DNA from: Blattabacterium cuenoti
Lineage (GTDB): Bacteria > Bacteroidota > Bacteroidia > Flavobacteriales > Blattabacteriaceae
Assembly (NCBI RefSeq): GCF_014251955.1
Contig: NZ_CP059203.1
Span: 588,948-639,415, forward strand
Length of the DNA stretch: 50,468 nucleotides
Reading direction: 5' to 3'
Positions 27,897 through 35,429 of this stretch are shown here, in pieces. A program made the translations under genes and the position numbers. The notes below the pieces were generated by a model. That model worked only from the letters and a program-made list of their open reading frames with translations. It was not told the DNA's origin and did no database searches. Each line of letters begins with the position of its first letter. The first letter of the stretch is position 1.

Positions 27897-28477
27897 TTAA
27901 TTTTTATTATTGAATAAATTCATAGTTTTTTGTAATCCATTTAAAATAAATGAAAATATTATATCAATCCCTATTTCTAATTTAGAAAATAATTTTTGGT
28001 ATTCTTCTTCATTCCAATTATCTAATACATAATTCATTTTGTTTTTTTGATAAAAAGAAAAATTATTGCGACTTTTAATGCCAAAACGAAGACGAGCATA
28101 ATGAAATGTTCTTAATTCCTCTTCAATATTTTTTAATCCGTTATGTCCTCCATTTCCTCCTTTTTCTTTTAAACGAAAATTACCAAAATGAAGATAAAGA
28201 TCATCAGATATAATAAGAATATTTTTTAAGGGAATATTTTCCTTATTCATCCAATATTTAACGGATATTCCAGAACCATTCACATAAGTTGAAGGTTTTA
28301 AAAAAAAAATTTTTTTTTTTTCAAATTCAAGACTGAAACAAAACCTAATTTTTTTTCTGAAAAAGAAAAAAAATACTTTTTTGAAATTTGATCTAAAATT
28401 AAAAATCCTAAATTATGTCTTGTTTTTTTGTATAATATCCCTGGATTTCCTAATCCAGTGATTAAAAATTTTTCCAT
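27897..28477 (-). pseudogene. pth: Peptidyl-tRNA hydrolase, split by one base at a poly-A/poly-T tract
   Basis: Pth frees tRNA from peptidyl-tRNAs that drop off ribosomes and is normally essential. From the ATG at 28477 the first frame gives the family start [13 protein letters not shown] and [12 protein letters not shown] (the catalytic His is in RHN). It ends at a stop just past a tract of 12 A and 10 T on the coding strand. The second frame resumes as [13 protein letters not shown] and carries IISDDLYLHFG, KGGNGGHNGLK and the C-terminus. One added base, or two removed, in the tract would restore about 193 residues. Both halves look well conserved, so transcriptional slippage could rescue it. 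Sequencing error is the other explanation. It lies 3 bases after sucD. Confidence 0.85.
28300..28321. repeat. A10/T12 homopolymer pair at the pth frameshift
   Basis: On the plus strand ten A are followed directly by twelve T, read on the coding (minus) strand as A12 then T10. The frame of pth changes across this tract. Such runs are prone to polymerase slippage in replication, transcription and sequencing. Confidence 0.95.
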
Positions 28478-28480
28478 ATT

Positions 28481-29365
28481 TTATGAATATAAATGAATAA
28501 CTTCATCTACCTTCATTCCTATATATGCAGGAGATTTTACTATATGTATTCCACATTTTTCCATAATATTCATTTTTACTTGTGCCGTTTCTCCTTCTTT
28601 TCCTATAATAGCTCCAGCATGTCCCATAGTCCGTCCTTTAGGTGCAGTTTGACCTGCAATAAAACCTATTATCGGTTTTTTATTTTTTAATTTTTTGATC
28701 CATTTTGCAGCTTCAATCTCTAATTGACCCCCTATTTCTCCAATCATAACAATGCATTCTGTTTCAGAATCTTTCAAAAAAAGTTCTACAATTTCTTTTA
28801 TATTCATTCCAATAATACTATCTCCTCCTATCCCAATAGCGGTAGAAATCCCATATCCTTTTTTTACTATCTGATCTGCTGCTTCATAAGTAAGTGTTCC
28901 AGATCGAGAAACAATTCCTACTTTTCCTTTTTTATTAAAAACTAGATTAGGCATAATTCCTACTTTTGCTTTTTCTGAAGAAATAATTCCAGGACAATTA
29001 GGTCCAATTAAACGTGATTTTTTTCCTTTTAAAAAATGTTTTACTAAAACCATGTCTGAAACAGGAATCCCTTCAGTGATACATACAATTATTTCAATAT
29101 TTATGCTAATTGCTTCTAAAATAGCATCTGAAGCAAATAAAGAAGGAACAAAAATAACACTTACATTTCCTCCTGTATTACGAACTGCCTCATCCATAGT
29201 ATTAAAAATAGGAATCCCTAAACAAATTTTTCCTCCTTTACCTGGGGTGACTCCTCCCACTATAGAAGTTCCATAATTCATCATTTGTTCAGTATGAAAT
29301 AAACCTTCTCTCCCCGTTAACCCTTGAACAATGACTTTAATATTTTCATCTATTAAAATACTCAT
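28481..29365 (-). CDS. sucD: Succinyl-CoA synthetase alpha subunit
   Basis: SucD forms, with SucC, the TCA-cycle enzyme that links succinyl-CoA cleavage to nucleotide triphosphate synthesis. The 294-residue protein has the CoA-binding N-terminal domain ([41 protein letters not shown]) and the ligase domain with the phosphohistidine loop GHAGAIIG near 249. Length is normal. sucC is not in this window. It heads a minus-strand run in which pth follows after 3 bases, then tRNA-Arg, lepA and gapA. Confidence 0.95.
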   Translation of the reverse strand: MSILIDENIKVIVQGLTGREGLFHTEQMMNYGTSIVGGVTPGKGGKICLGIPIFNTMDEAVRNTGGNVSVIFVPSLFASDAILEAISINIEIIVCITEGIPVSDMVLVKHFLKGKKSRLIGPNCPGIISSEKAKVGIMPNLVFNKKGKVGIVSRSGTLTYEAADQIVKKGYGISTAIGIGGDSIIGMNIKEIVELFLKDSETECIVMIGEIGGQLEIEAAKWIKKLKNKKPIIGFIAGQTAPKGRTMGHAGAIIGKEGETAQVKMNIMEKCGIHIVKSPAYIGMKVDEVIHLYS

Positions 29366-29501
29366 AATTTTTTATCTAAGATAGAATTTTTATTTTTCGT
29401 ACGTTCTTTCTCTATAAGTCAATTTCATTCCTTTTTCTCTTTTCTTTTCTATATTATATATCTATATTTCATTATGTTAGAAATAAAATTCAATATTCTT
29501 T

Positions 29502-30830
29502 TTAGATAAATTCATTCACTTTAACAAGTTTTGCCATAACTTCTGCTTCCATAACTAATTTCTTATTGACAAAACCTTTTCCTTTCATATGAACGATTCC
29601 TCTTTTTATAGGCTCTAATAAATCTACTTGAAAAACTAATAAATCCCCAGGAACTACTTTTTTTTTAAATTTAACTTTGTCTATTTTTAAAAAGTATGTC
29701 GAATAAGATTCGGGATCTTTCATTTTATTTAATGCTAAAATACCACCTACTTGTGCTATTGCTTCTATTTGTAAGACTCCAGGCATAATTGGTTCTTTAG
29801 GAAAGTGTCCCATAAAAAAAGGCTCATTCATAGTAACATTTTTTACTCCAATGACTCTATTTTCTGTTAAATCGATGATTTTATCTACCAGCAAAAATGG
29901 AGGTTTGTGTGGCAAAATACTCATAATCCTATTGATGTCAAAAACCGGTTCTTTTGTTAAATCAAATTCAGGGATATTCTTTTTTAATGTTTGTGTTTGA
30001 ATGTTTTTCATTAATCTTTTTGCAAACTGTATATTTGCATGATGACACGGTTTGTAAGCAATTATTTTTCCTTTTAATTTAATTCCTATTAGAGTTAAAT
30101 ATCCCATAATATCTAAAAGATAATGTTCGGCAACTTCATTGTTATTCTTATAAAAAGAAGAATTTTTCTTATAATAAGAAGAAATAGAGGAAAAAAATGA
30201 AACCACATTTTTATGATTTTTTATACTTTTTCTTTCATCATAAAAAAGAGAACAAAAAATCCTTGAGTTTGCTATTTCTTTCTTAAATTGATCTAAATGT
30301 TTTAGAACAGCATTTTGTGTATGAATAAATTTTGAATCAAAATCAACCATAATGGCGATTTCAAATTTTTTAGCAGGGAAAGCTAAAATTTCTCCTCCTG
30401 TTTTTGGATCTGAATATGAAAGTATTTTTTTTACTGTAAAATATTCTCTTTCCGCATTTTGTTCTACAATTCCTACTTTTTCAATAGCTTCTACAAAATA
30501 TCTGGAAGAGCCATCCATCATAGGAAATTCTATGTTATCTAACTCTACAATTACGTTATCTAAATCCATTCCTGTAAGAGCGGCGAGGACATGCTCACTA
30601 GTACAAATTTTTAACCTATTATTTTCTAAAATAATCCCTCTCTCTGTTTTTTCATTGATCAATGAAATATCTGCCTTTATCCAAGGATTTCCTTTTATAT
30701 CTGTTCTTACAAAAAGAAATCCCGTATGTACTGGAGCTGGTTTAAAAGTAATAGTAACATTTTTTTTAGTATATAATCCAATTCCTCTCAAGGAGATTTG
30801 CGTTGCAATGGTTTTTTGCTTTTCAAGCAT
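29502..30830 (-). CDS. lpxC-fabZ: LpxC-FabZ fusion with a diverged LpxC half
   Basis: Bacteroidetes fuse LpxC (zinc deacetylase of lipid A synthesis) to FabZ (3-hydroxyacyl-ACP dehydratase). In this 442-residue protein the FabZ half (about 298-442) looks intact: ILPHKPPFLLVDKI, then GHFPKEPIMPG with the catalytic His, and LQIEAIAQ with the catalytic Glu. The LpxC half keeps the likely zinc ligands His80, His236 and Asp240, and the catalytic Glu79 and His263. However, the conserved SRTF reads SRIF (191), the basic residue after the second zinc His is Tyr, and the GLxxGG segment between 191 and 236 is replaced by a Ser/Tyr/Asn-rich stretch. FabZ activity seems likely; LpxC activity is doubtful. 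Confidence 0.9.
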   Translation of the reverse strand: MLEKQKTIATQISLRGIGLYTKKNVTITFKPAPVHTGFLFVRTDIKGNPWIKADISLINEKTERGIILENNRLKICTSEHVLAALTGMDLDNVIVELDNIEFPMMDGSSRYFVEAIEKVGIVEQNAEREYFTVKKILSYSDPKTGGEILAFPAKKFEIAIMVDFDSKFIHTQNAVLKHLDQFKKEIANSRIFCSLFYDERKSIKNHKNVVSFFSSISSYYKKNSSFYKNNNEVAEHYLLDIMGYLTLIGIKLKGKIIAYKPCHHANIQFAKRLMKNIQTQTLKKNIPEFDLTKEPVFDINRIMSILPHKPPFLLVDKIIDLTENRVIGVKNVTMNEPFFMGHFPKEPIMPGVLQIEAIAQVGGILALNKMKDPESYSTYFLKIDKVKFKKKVVPGDLLVFQVDLLEPIKRGIVHMKGKGFVNKKLVMEAEVMAKLVKVNEFI

Positions 30831-31012
30831 AAATCTTTATGTTATTTTTTTTAGAACATTCAAAAAAAAATTATTTGAACCCATTAGAGATATAAATACG
30901 TTATTTTTATATTCAAAAATATGATAAATCGTTAGATAAAGAAATAAAAAACTTTATGTAATTTAGGTTAGTCTTTTTTGATTATTTAGTTAGTATTGAT
31001 TATAATTAATAT

Positions 31013-31090
31013 ATGAGTTTTTATAGACGTTTTATTTTTTTTTTAACAGGTTTTATTATTGGAGTTATAATTCTGTTATTTTGTTTTTAG
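31013..31090 (+). CDS. Possible micro-protein with one membrane helix
   Basis: An ATG opens a 25-codon frame whose product begins MSFYRRFIFFLTG and continues as a hydrophobic helix ending FCF. Two arginines precede about 18 apolar residues, the pattern of a tiny single-pass membrane protein with its N-terminus inside. It may instead be the eroded first part of a longer membrane protein, or chance in A+T-rich DNA, where Phe and Ile codons are common. I recognise no family. Confidence 0.25.
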   Translation: MSFYRRFIFFLTGFIIGVIILLFCF

Positions 31091-31127
31091 TTATGCGACT
31101 ATGACTATATTATCTACATAATACTAC

Positions 31128-31135
31128 TATTTTTG
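31128..31135 (+). promoter_or_regulatory. Possible -7 element for rpmH
   Basis: TATTTTTG fits the Bacteroidetes TAnnTTTG consensus and lies about 130 bases before the rpmH ATG, within a spacer that must hold the rpmH promoter. No clear TTG element is seen at the right distance. Chance occurrence is likely in this base composition. Confidence 0.25.
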
Positions 31136-31268
31136 CAGTATTTTCACATAATAAATAAAATAAATAATAGAAAAAAATTGATTTTATTTCTATTTCTTCT
31201 TCTTTGAGAAAAAGATAAAAAAAACGAATAAATAAAAATTAAAATTCAAACAAAAATTTTGAAATATA

Positions 31269-31418
31269 ATGAAAAGAACTTATCAACCTTCTAATAGAAA
31301 AAAAGTAAATGTTCATGGATTTCTAAAACGGATGAAAACAAAAAACGGAAGAAGGATTATATCCAAAAGAAGAAAAAAAGGAAGAAAAAAATTAACAGTT
31401 TCTAATTTCAAGAAATAA
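31269..31418 (+). CDS. rpmH: 50S ribosomal protein L34
   Basis: L34 is a small, highly basic large-subunit protein. The 49 residues start [20 protein letters not shown], continue [20 protein letters not shown], and end KLTVSNFKK. This matches the L34 family from end to end, including the invariant KRTYQPS start and the MxTxxGRxxxxxRRxKGR core. The ATG at 31269 is the only reasonable start. Its stop is 2 bases from the stop of the convergent M14-like gene. I see no dnaA or rnpA next to it, unlike the classical rpmH neighbourhood. Confidence 0.96.
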   Translation: MKRTYQPSNRKKVNVHGFLKRMKTKNGRRIISKRRKKGRKKLTVSNFKK

Positions 31419-31420
31419 AA

Positions 31421-32593
31421 TTAAAAAATTTGAAAGAATTCTCTATCTCCAATTTTTGGAAAATTTCTACCTTCTTGACCATGAAACCTTTTTCCATGAG
31501 ACATAATATCTTCATACGCAAAAAAATGAGACAAATCTCCTATATCAACTATTTCTGAAATAAAATTAATATTTCTTTTTACAGGATCAAATTCTTCATA
31601 TTTCATAATTCCTATATCAACTAAAAACTTTTTTTTTTCTTTCTGTATTTGAACTTTTCTATAAATTTTATCAAATAAATTTTTTTTATTTTCAGGAATG
31701 TAAAAATAAGATTTATAATTTTTTTCAAGATATTTTTCTTTAGTAGAAAGAAAATAAAATCCTGTAAGAATAGATAAAGCATTATATTTTATAATAATTT
31801 CTTTTTGATTATCTTTAGGATAAAAACCCGCTTCAAAAAGAACACAAGGATAACCTTTATTTTGAAAAAAATCTCCAGTAGCTGTAGGAAATAATTCATC
31901 AGAATATCTTCCTATTGATCCTATTTTTGGTAACACTTTTTTCATATTTTTTGCAATAGAAGAGATCAAACCCATCGCTTTTTTTCTTTCTTTAGTTATT
32001 TTGATAGGGCCTTTTACAGAAGGAGCTAAAAAAGATAAAATAGCTGGGTTGAAAAATTGATCTCCAATATTATAAATACTTCTTTGATCATGTAAATTAA
32101 ATAAAACATGAGGATGATTTTTTTCTATTTCATAGAATAAAATTCTAATTTCTGGAGATTGTAAACGAAGAACATCTCTATTCAAATCAATATTCACAGA
32201 ATTCCGTCTTTGAAATTTTTCAGATCCATCAGGATTTAACATAGGAATAAATAAAATGGTTAAATTTTTTTTCAAAAATTGAACTAAATCGTGTTTTTCT
32301 TGATTTAAAAAAAAATGAAAAATATCAAACATAGCTTTTGTTCCTGTAGTTTCATTTCCATGCATTTGAGACCAAATAAAAACTTTTATATTTCCTGTTC
32401 CCCATTGAAATTTAAATATTTTCCTTCCTTCTATAGAAAATCCTACAGGAATAATAGAACATATATTTTGGTATTTTTTTATCATTTTTAATAATTTAGA
32501 ATATCTGAAAATTCTAGAATTATTTTTTCTACTTTTATCCTTAAAAAATGGATCATAATTTTTAAAAAAAAAATGGATATCAAAATTTAACAT
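31421..32593 (-). CDS. M14-family zinc carboxypeptidase-like protein
   Basis: The 390-residue protein has the M14 metallopeptidase pattern. HGNETT gives the His78 and Glu81 zinc ligands, DLNRD (135-139) fits the substrate-binding Asn-Arg, FNLHDQR gives the third zinc ligand His167, and FEAGFYP near 254 provides the catalytic Glu. The C-terminal 110 residues (from about 280) are Lys-rich and not recognisable. I see no signal peptide, so it may act in the cytoplasm, perhaps on peptides or peptidoglycan fragments; the substrate is unknown. Its retention with all catalytic residues in a reduced genome suggests it is functional. Its promoter would lie in the long spacer upstream. Confidence 0.83.
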   Translation of the reverse strand: MLNFDIHFFFKNYDPFFKDKSRKNNSRIFRYSKLLKMIKKYQNICSIIPVGFSIEGRKIFKFQWGTGNIKVFIWSQMHGNETTGTKAMFDIFHFFLNQEKHDLVQFLKKNLTILFIPMLNPDGSEKFQRRNSVNIDLNRDVLRLQSPEIRILFYEIEKNHPHVLFNLHDQRSIYNIGDQFFNPAILSFLAPSVKGPIKITKERKKAMGLISSIAKNMKKVLPKIGSIGRYSDELFPTATGDFFQNKGYPCVLFEAGFYPKDNQKEIIIKYNALSILTGFYFLSTKEKYLEKNYKSYFYIPENKKNLFDKIYRKVQIQKEKKKFLVDIGIMKYEEFDPVKRNINFISEIVDIGDLSHFFAYEDIMSHGKRFHGQEGRNFPKIGDREFFQIF

Positions 32594-33190
32594 TTTTATT
32601 ATAATTCACGAATAAAATAATTTTTTAAAAAAATTGTTTTATATTTCACTCATACATTTCACAAAAATACAAGTGAAAAATGATTAACATAAAAACATAA
32701 AAAAAATTTTTTAGAAAAAAAACTTTGAAAATAATAATAAATAATAAAAACAAGGGGATCTTAATTTTTTATTAAATTTATTTTATTTATATTGTAGTGA
32801 ATTTTTTCTTTGCATCAAAGATGATTTCAATCATTGATTAAATGAAATAGTGTGAATCTTCATTCTACGTAAAACAACAATTCTAAAGAAATTTGACTAT
32901 CATTTTTTGAACTCTGTTTTATCGATTCAGAATAGAATCGTGATACGTGATCAATTTTTATTGAAAAAAATAGAAAAAAAATATTGGAATTCTATTTTTT
33001 TAGAATTGTTAAATAAATTTTATTCATAGTTATGATGATAATATTAGGATTCAATTAGAGTAAAGCAGAGTAAGGAGGAGGTTCGTTCTAAATATAGAAC
33101 GTCAATAAAATTTGAAAAAAAACTAAAATAATATATAAGATCAAAAAAGATCTAAAATAATTTTAATATATAACGAATTTTTATTTTTTT
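32594..33190. other. Long divergent spacer with two perfect hairpins
   Basis: This 597-base stretch lies between two genes that point away from each other. I find no protein frame or recognisable RNA. It contains a 6-bp inverted repeat (CGATTC at 32923-32928, GAATCG at 32935-32940), an AGGAGGAGG run at 33073-33081, and a 7-bp hairpin just after it. It could hold two promoters, a small RNA, or the remains of a lost gene. Confidence 0.6.
33084..33101 (+). other. Perfect 7-bp hairpin after an AGGAGGAGG run
   Basis: CGTTCTA, a four-base loop AATA, then TAGAACG form a perfect stem-loop about 90 bases upstream of the CPBP protease start. It directly follows GTAAGGAGGAGGTT. No T-run follows, so it is not a normal terminator. 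A role in the leader of the downstream gene is possible but unproven. Confidence 0.5.
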
Positions 33191-33985
33191 ATGAATAATT
33201 ATTTTAAAATCAATTATCTTGAATCATTACTATTAATTTTAGCTTTTATTGCTTTAAATTTTTTCAATCTAATATTGAGAAAATTATTGATTGCTATAAA
33301 TTTACCAGAAAGTATGATATTTTCTATATCATATGCATTTCCTTTTATTTTTTTATTTCTCTTCATTTCTCATCAAGCTCAAAAAAAAAATCTTATCATT
33401 GAATTATCATTTAAAGTTTCTCCATGGTATATCTACCTTATAACTTTTTGTATGATGTTTTGTATGATTATTCTGAATGACTGCATTACTTCATTTGTTC
33501 CAAAAGAAGGTCCATTATTGGGAAATATGTATAAAGAAATAGAAGATTTTTTGAAAGAAGAATCTAAAAATCCAATTCCATTTTTTTCTACTACCGTTTT
33601 ATTGGCTCCTATATGTGAAGAAGTTCTTTTTAGAGGAATTATTTTAAATGGAATGTTAAAAAATAAGATACATCCAGCGAAAGCTATTCTTTTTTCCTCT
33701 TTTTTATTTGGATTAACTCACATGAATCCTTGGCAATTTGTAGGAGGTTTTCTTATTGGAAGTTTCATAGGATTTATTTATTTTACAACTAACTCTATAA
33801 TAGATTGCATTTTATTACACGTTTTTAATAATGCTTTTGCTATTTTTGCTATGTTTTTTTTCATGAAAAATGAAGAAGTTTTTTCAGAACAATTTAATTT
33901 TTGGTTAATTTTAATTTTAATAATTAGTTGTTTAATTATTCCCGTTGGTTCTGTTTTTCTTTTAAAGGAAAGAAAAAAAATATGA
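33191..33985 (+). CDS. CPBP-family intramembrane metalloprotease
   Basis: The 264-residue protein is strongly hydrophobic, with about seven or eight membrane segments. It carries the three CPBP (Rce1/Abi) motifs: the EExxxR motif in APICEEVLFRG near 141-146, FGLTHMNPW with His near 176, and HVFNN near 213. These form the intramembrane glutamate-histidine metal site. Bacterial family members serve in protein maturation or peptide immunity, and the substrate here is unknown. It is flanked on both sides by unusually long spacers (597 and 520 bases) and is not in an operon. All key residues are intact, so it is likely active. Confidence 0.88.
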   Translation: MNNYFKINYLESLLLILAFIALNFFNLILRKLLIAINLPESMIFSISYAFPFIFLFLFISHQAQKKNLIIELSFKVSPWYIYLITFCMMFCMIILNDCITSFVPKEGPLLGNMYKEIEDFLKEESKNPIPFFSTTVLLAPICEEVLFRGIILNGMLKNKIHPAKAILFSSFLFGLTHMNPWQFVGGFLIGSFIGFIYFTTNSIIDCILLHVFNNAFAIFAMFFFMKNEEVFSEQFNFWLILILIISCLIIPVGSVFLLKERKKI

Positions 33986-34343
33986 AAAAAATTGTTTTTC
34001 TACTGAAGTGAAGATTCTTTCTTACAAGAAAAAAAAATACATTTTGTTTATAATAGATAATAGCATCAGCATATACTGGAATCTATTCGTTAAGAACTAA
34101 AAATATTCTTCTTCTATCTAATTTAGAATTCTAAAAAAAACAGAAACAGTGATAATAAACTTTTGAAATAATAGGAATAAGTAGTAAAAAAACAGAACTT
34201 TTTCTTTCTTTGCTTAAAAGAAAAATTCAAGGGTTATATAAAAATTTTATGGATTGATCAATATCAATGGCCTTCTTTTCTCTCTATTCTCAATTATCTC
34301 AAATGAATAAAAATAATATGTTACATAAAATAATCAGTAGTCA

Positions 34344-34364
34344 ACTAGCTAGTACGTACGTACT
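34344..34364. repeat. Overlapping perfect palindromes
   Basis: A 10-base palindrome (ACTAGCTAGT) overlaps by three bases a 14-base palindrome (AGTACGTACGTACT). Both are exact. They lie about 145-160 bases before the rnz start and are followed by short trinucleotide and TA repeats. They may bind a dimeric protein or reflect slippage. Confidence 0.8.
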
Positions 34365-34440
34365 CGTATAGTAGTAGTATTATATATATAATAAATAGTT
34401 ATAGTAAATAGGAGAATAAAATAAAAAGAATACACAACAC

Positions 34441-34457
34441 AAGCTTTTAGAAAGCTT
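34441..34457. repeat. 7-bp stem-loop upstream of rnz
   Basis: AAGCTTT and AAAGCTT form a perfect stem around the three-base loop TAG, 49 bases before the rnz ATG. No T-run follows, so a terminator is unlikely. It may lie in the rnz leader. Confidence 0.5.
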
Positions 34458-34505
34458 CATCAAATTTATTTTTATCATTAATCACAAAAATTAATCTTTT
34501 CTTAA

Positions 34506-35429
34506 ATGAGAAAACCTTCATTAACTATATTGGGTTGTCATTCGTCAATTCCAACAGATAAATTTTATCCTACAGCTCAAATATTGGATATGAAAGGTTA
34601 TTCTTTTCTTATTGATTGTGGGGAAGGGACTCAAGTTCAATTAAGAAAGGCAAAAATAAAATTTAATAGAATAGTACATATATTTATATCTCATTTACAT
34701 GGAGACCACTTTTTTGGTCTTATAGGACTTCTATCTACTTTTCATTTATTAGGAAGAGAAAAATCAGTAAGCATTTACGCTCCAAAAGGGTTAAAAGAAA
34801 TTATTAATACTCATTTTAAATGGTCTTATACAAAACTTCAATATTGTATTGATCATATAGAATTATCTTCTGATAGATTAGAAAAAATTATGGAAAATGA
34901 AAAAATCAAAGTTTATACTATTCCATTGAAACATAGGATTTATGCAAATGGATTTCTTTTCAAAGAAAAACCAAGTAATAATAGGAAATTAAATATGAAA
35001 GAAATTAAAAAAATTCCTGATATTAAAATTGTAGATTATAAAAATTTGAAACTTGGAAAAGATTTTATGACAAATGAAGGACAAATTATTCCTAATTATC
35101 AACTTACATTTGATCCTCCTAAAATATTATCTTATGCTTTTTGTTCAGACACTTCTTATTATTTACCTATTATAGAACAAATAAAATGCGTAGATTTATT
35201 ATATCATGAATCTACTTTTTTAAAAAAAGAAGAAAATAGAGCAATTAATACAGGACATTCTACAGCAAACCAAGCTGCTTGGATAGCAAAGAAAGCTCAA
35301 GTTAAAAAATTATTACTAGGACATTATTCTAATAGATTTCCAAATATTAAAAAATTTGAAGAAGAAGCAAAAGAAATTTTTTCTAATGTGGAAGCATCAG
35401 AACCTTTAAAAACATATTATTTAGATTGA
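34506..35429 (+). CDS. rnz: Ribonuclease Z
   Basis: RNase Z is a zinc phosphodiesterase that trims tRNA 3' ends. This matters here because the four tRNA genes in the window do not encode CCA. The 307-residue protein has the metallo-beta-lactamase zinc motif SHLHGDHFFG (His63, His65, Asp67, His68), the N-terminal LTILGCHSSIPT, a flexible-arm segment rich in Lys around 155-190, CSDTSYY near 217, YHESTF, and the closing HSTANQAAWIA and LLGHYSNRF. Length is normal for the short form. Its stop codon directly abuts the stop of the convergent permease gene. Confidence 0.95.
   Translation: MRKPSLTILGCHSSIPTDKFYPTAQILDMKGYSFLIDCGEGTQVQLRKAKIKFNRIVHIFISHLHGDHFFGLIGLLSTFHLLGREKSVSIYAPKGLKEIINTHFKWSYTKLQYCIDHIELSSDRLEKIMENEKIKVYTIPLKHRIYANGFLFKEKPSNNRKLNMKEIKKIPDIKIVDYKNLKLGKDFMTNEGQIIPNYQLTFDPPKILSYAFCSDTSYYLPIIEQIKCVDLLYHESTFLKKEENRAINTGHSTANQAAWIAKKAQVKKLLLGHYSNRFPNIKKFEEEAKEIFSNVEASEPLKTYYLD

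Larger units (their letters stand above)
30831..31268. other. Spacer between lpxC-fabZ and rpmH
   Basis: This 438-base divergent spacer holds only a possible 25-codon frame (31013-31090), a candidate -7 element before rpmH, and an imperfect inverted repeat (AATACT at 31120-31125 with AGTATT at 31137-31142). The rest is very A+T-rich with no supported gene or RNA. Confidence 0.55.
33986..34505. other. Long spacer with clustered palindromes and simple repeats
   Basis: These 520 bases upstream of rnz hold no supported gene. Near the right end are two overlapping perfect palindromes (ACTAGCTAGT at 34344-34353, AGTACGTACGTACT at 34351-34364), then TAGTAGTAG and TATATATATA runs, and a 7-bp hairpin at 34441-34457. 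Many stops in all frames argue against a hidden gene. It may be gene ruins. Confidence 0.6.

Noticed and set aside
27897-28283. A complete, short Pth starting at the GTG at 28283
   Set aside because: It would lack the GLGNPG segment and the catalytic RHN, which are encoded directly upstream in another frame. A split gene explains the data better.
31090-31268. Replication origin near rpmH
   Set aside because: TTATCTACA at about 31110 resembles a DnaA box with one mismatch, but it is single, and dnaA, rnpA and gidA are not nearby. A match in A+T-rich DNA is weak evidence.
32594-33190. tmRNA, 4.5S RNA or RNase P RNA in the long spacer
   Set aside because: I looked for the conserved cores of these RNAs (for example the GGAAGCAG-type 4.5S loop or tRNA-like ends) and found none. 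G+C content is too low for such folds.
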